A stretch of DNA of 64,000 bases from Microglena sp. YARC. Its lineage: Eukaryota > Chlorophyta > Chlorophyceae > Chlamydomonadales > Chlamydomonadaceae. The notes under the pieces were generated by a model. That model was given only the letters and a program-made list of their open reading frames with translations, did not search any database and was not told where the DNA came from. The stretch spans positions 57,695,837-57,759,836 of the forward strand of contig CM039463.1 of NCBI GenBank assembly GCA_022414725.1, read 5' to 3'. The first letter of the stretch is position 1. Each line of letters starts with the position of its first letter. Below are positions 62,213 through 64,000 of this stretch, piece by piece. Made by a program: the position numbers and the translations under genes.

Positions 62213-64000
62213 TTTGCAACAGATTCAAAAATTGGTGCAAAAGGAAAGGAATCACCCTCAATTTCACAGTCCCAGGCAACCCTTCTACAAATGGTGCAGC
62301 AGAACGTCTGGACAGAACCCTGCATGACAGATCCGCAGCCCTCCTCCTCTCATCCAAATTCCCCAACAGGTACTGGGCAGAAATGGTCAAAAATGCAAGC
62401 ATCCTCAGAAACCTCTCACCAACCTCTGAATCAGACAAAACACCCTATGAACTACTCTTCCATGGCATGAAGCCTAAGATAGATCACCTCAGGACCATTG
62501 ATTGGCTGTACAGCATATGTACATGTTCCACCTAAGTCAAGAGATTTCAAGTTCTCACCCTCAGCAAAAATTACCAGGCTCATTGGATAATCAGACTCAA
62601 GAAAAGCCTACAGAGTGGTAGACTCCTCACACAAAATCTTTGACGCCAGAGAAATAACCTTCAATGAATTTGAAAACCTGGCAGGTCAAAAAGGATTCCC
62701 AGGTGCAGACGCTGTGGTACTAGGAAACCCATGAAGATGATATCCCAGTTGAAATTGATGAAGATGATCCTACACCACCTGCACCTGCTATCCCACCCAG
62801 TCTGAACTCATAGAAAGATAATACATTCTTGCCAGACAAGCTAAGTATCAGACCAACACACAAGTGTGGGGCCTACCAGGCAACCTCTCTTCTAATCCTG
62901 ACACAGTGTACCAACCTACCTTTACCATACCAGCATCCAACCTCACACCAGCAGCCAGTACACCCAACAACCAAACTGTTGAACAAGGAGATGAACACAT
63001 CCCTCAGGAAAATGATGATCCCCCTAACCCCCCATCTCCACCACTCCAAGAGCTGCCCACATCTCCAAGCCCTGACATTCCCCCACCACCAGAAGTAGAC
63101 CCATCCCTTCTAGGTTCAACTAGCTAGTTGAACCTAGAAGAACTGGCAGAGAAAGGCACTCACCAAACTTTCTGGCATTCCTAGCTGCAGACCAAGTTAT
63201 CATTCCCAAAAATGAAAAAGAAGCCCTCTCTAGCCCCCAGGCCAAAGAATGGAAAGCTGCTATGCAAGAAGAACTAGCAGCACTTGCACAAATGAACACC
63301 TGGTCCCTCTCAGAACTCCCATCAGGAGCCAAGGCTATAGGAACCAAGTGGGTTTTTGACATCAAACAATCAGTTGATGGAGAAATTGCCAGGTACAAAG
63401 CAAGACTAGTTGCCAAAGGGTATGCCCAACGTCCAGGCATGGACTATGATGAAGTTTTTGCACCAGTGGCCAAACATGCTACCATTCGTTACATCCTCTC
63501 AATGGCAGCCAACCCAAGGCATACCTTGCACAGTTAGACGTTTCCACAGCATTCCTCAATGGCATAGTTGAAGAAGAACTGTACTGCACCCAACCACCAG
63601 GATTCGAACAGGACCACAGGGTCTGCCGCATGTGGAAATGCCTTTATGGCCTCAAACAAGCTTCTCTCCAGTGGTACCTCAAGGTCAAAGAAGATATGAC
63701 TGCTATAGGATTCAAAGAAGTAGACGTAGACCAAGGTCTATTTGTACTCCCTAACTCAGCCAACAGGCTCATCATAATCTGGGTACTCCTCTGGGTTGAT
63801 GACTTCCTTATGCTGTCCTTTGACAAAAGCATCCTAGACAAGTACAAGACCACCATCATGACGCTGTACAAGACTAGAGACCTTGATGACCCCTCAGTGT
63901 TTGTTGGCTATGAGATCACAAGGAATGCATCAACTGGCACCCTACACATCTGCCAGTCCAGGTTCATCCAGGACCTGCTGCGTGCCCACAACATGCTTCA
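62213..64000 (+). pseudogene. Duplicate of the plus-strand copia element (integrase end to RT)
   Basis: Matches 52840-54630, including the 32-bp palindrome (63108-63139). Small differences: ATGAAG for ATCAAG at about 62466, an extra C at about 62730, one C fewer at about 62795, one C fewer at about 63513 (frameshift in RT, so the frame ends at 63537), and an extra ATC at about 63772. The right end is cut by the window. Confidence 0.93.

Overview
The window is nuclear DNA from a eukaryote with a very repeat-rich genome. A green alga (prasinophyte or another chlorophyte) is the best guess. Genes have GT-AG introns. One exon matches the C-terminal tail of the plant-type CDKC kinase, and an H2A gene carries a canonical histone 3' stem-loop. 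No prokaryotic gene organisation is visible. This is an inference from protein resemblance by eye, not from a database search. Very little of the 64 kb is intact host coding sequence; most of it is transposable elements, their fragments, and tandem repeats.

Layout. 1-15.3 kb: a 45-bp minisatellite, tRNA-derived SINEs, several short dispersed repeat families, a CDKC C-terminal exon (1457-2127) with a second degraded copy (about 14737-14945), and scattered exons of a REXO4-type RNA exonuclease (9254-12077) that carries a stop codon and a changed catalytic residue. 15.3-19.2 kb: foldback elements and the 3' end of a non-LTR retrotransposon. 19.3-25.9 kb: the best host gene model, a Ser/Gln-rich protein ending in a region resembling the hnRNP Q acidic domain, with minisatellites in its introns. 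26-35 kb: two non-LTR retrotransposon remnants in opposite orientation, one split by a 500-bp hAT-like MITE, followed by about 4 kb of minisatellites. 35.4-39.5 kb: a possible 5' exon of unknown function, then a divergent H2A/H2B pair in which H2A is intact and H2B is broken by a 359-bp palindrome-bearing insertion and truncated.

40.5-64 kb is a nested stack of LTR retrotransposons. An old minus-strand Ty1/copia element (40486-41517 and 56259-58379) was split by a plus-strand copia element (41522-56258). That element was in turn split inside its integrase by a chromodomain-type Ty3/gypsy element (43454-52839). Target-site duplications at both levels join the interrupted reading frames exactly. 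To the right lies a second, chimeric gypsy element (58380-62212) whose 3' half, together with the downstream copia sequence to the end of the window, is a near-identical duplicate of 51099-54630.

Exon limits and family boundaries were set by eye. Tandem-repeat copy numbers and the lengths of C or G homopolymers are approximate and could be affected by assembly.
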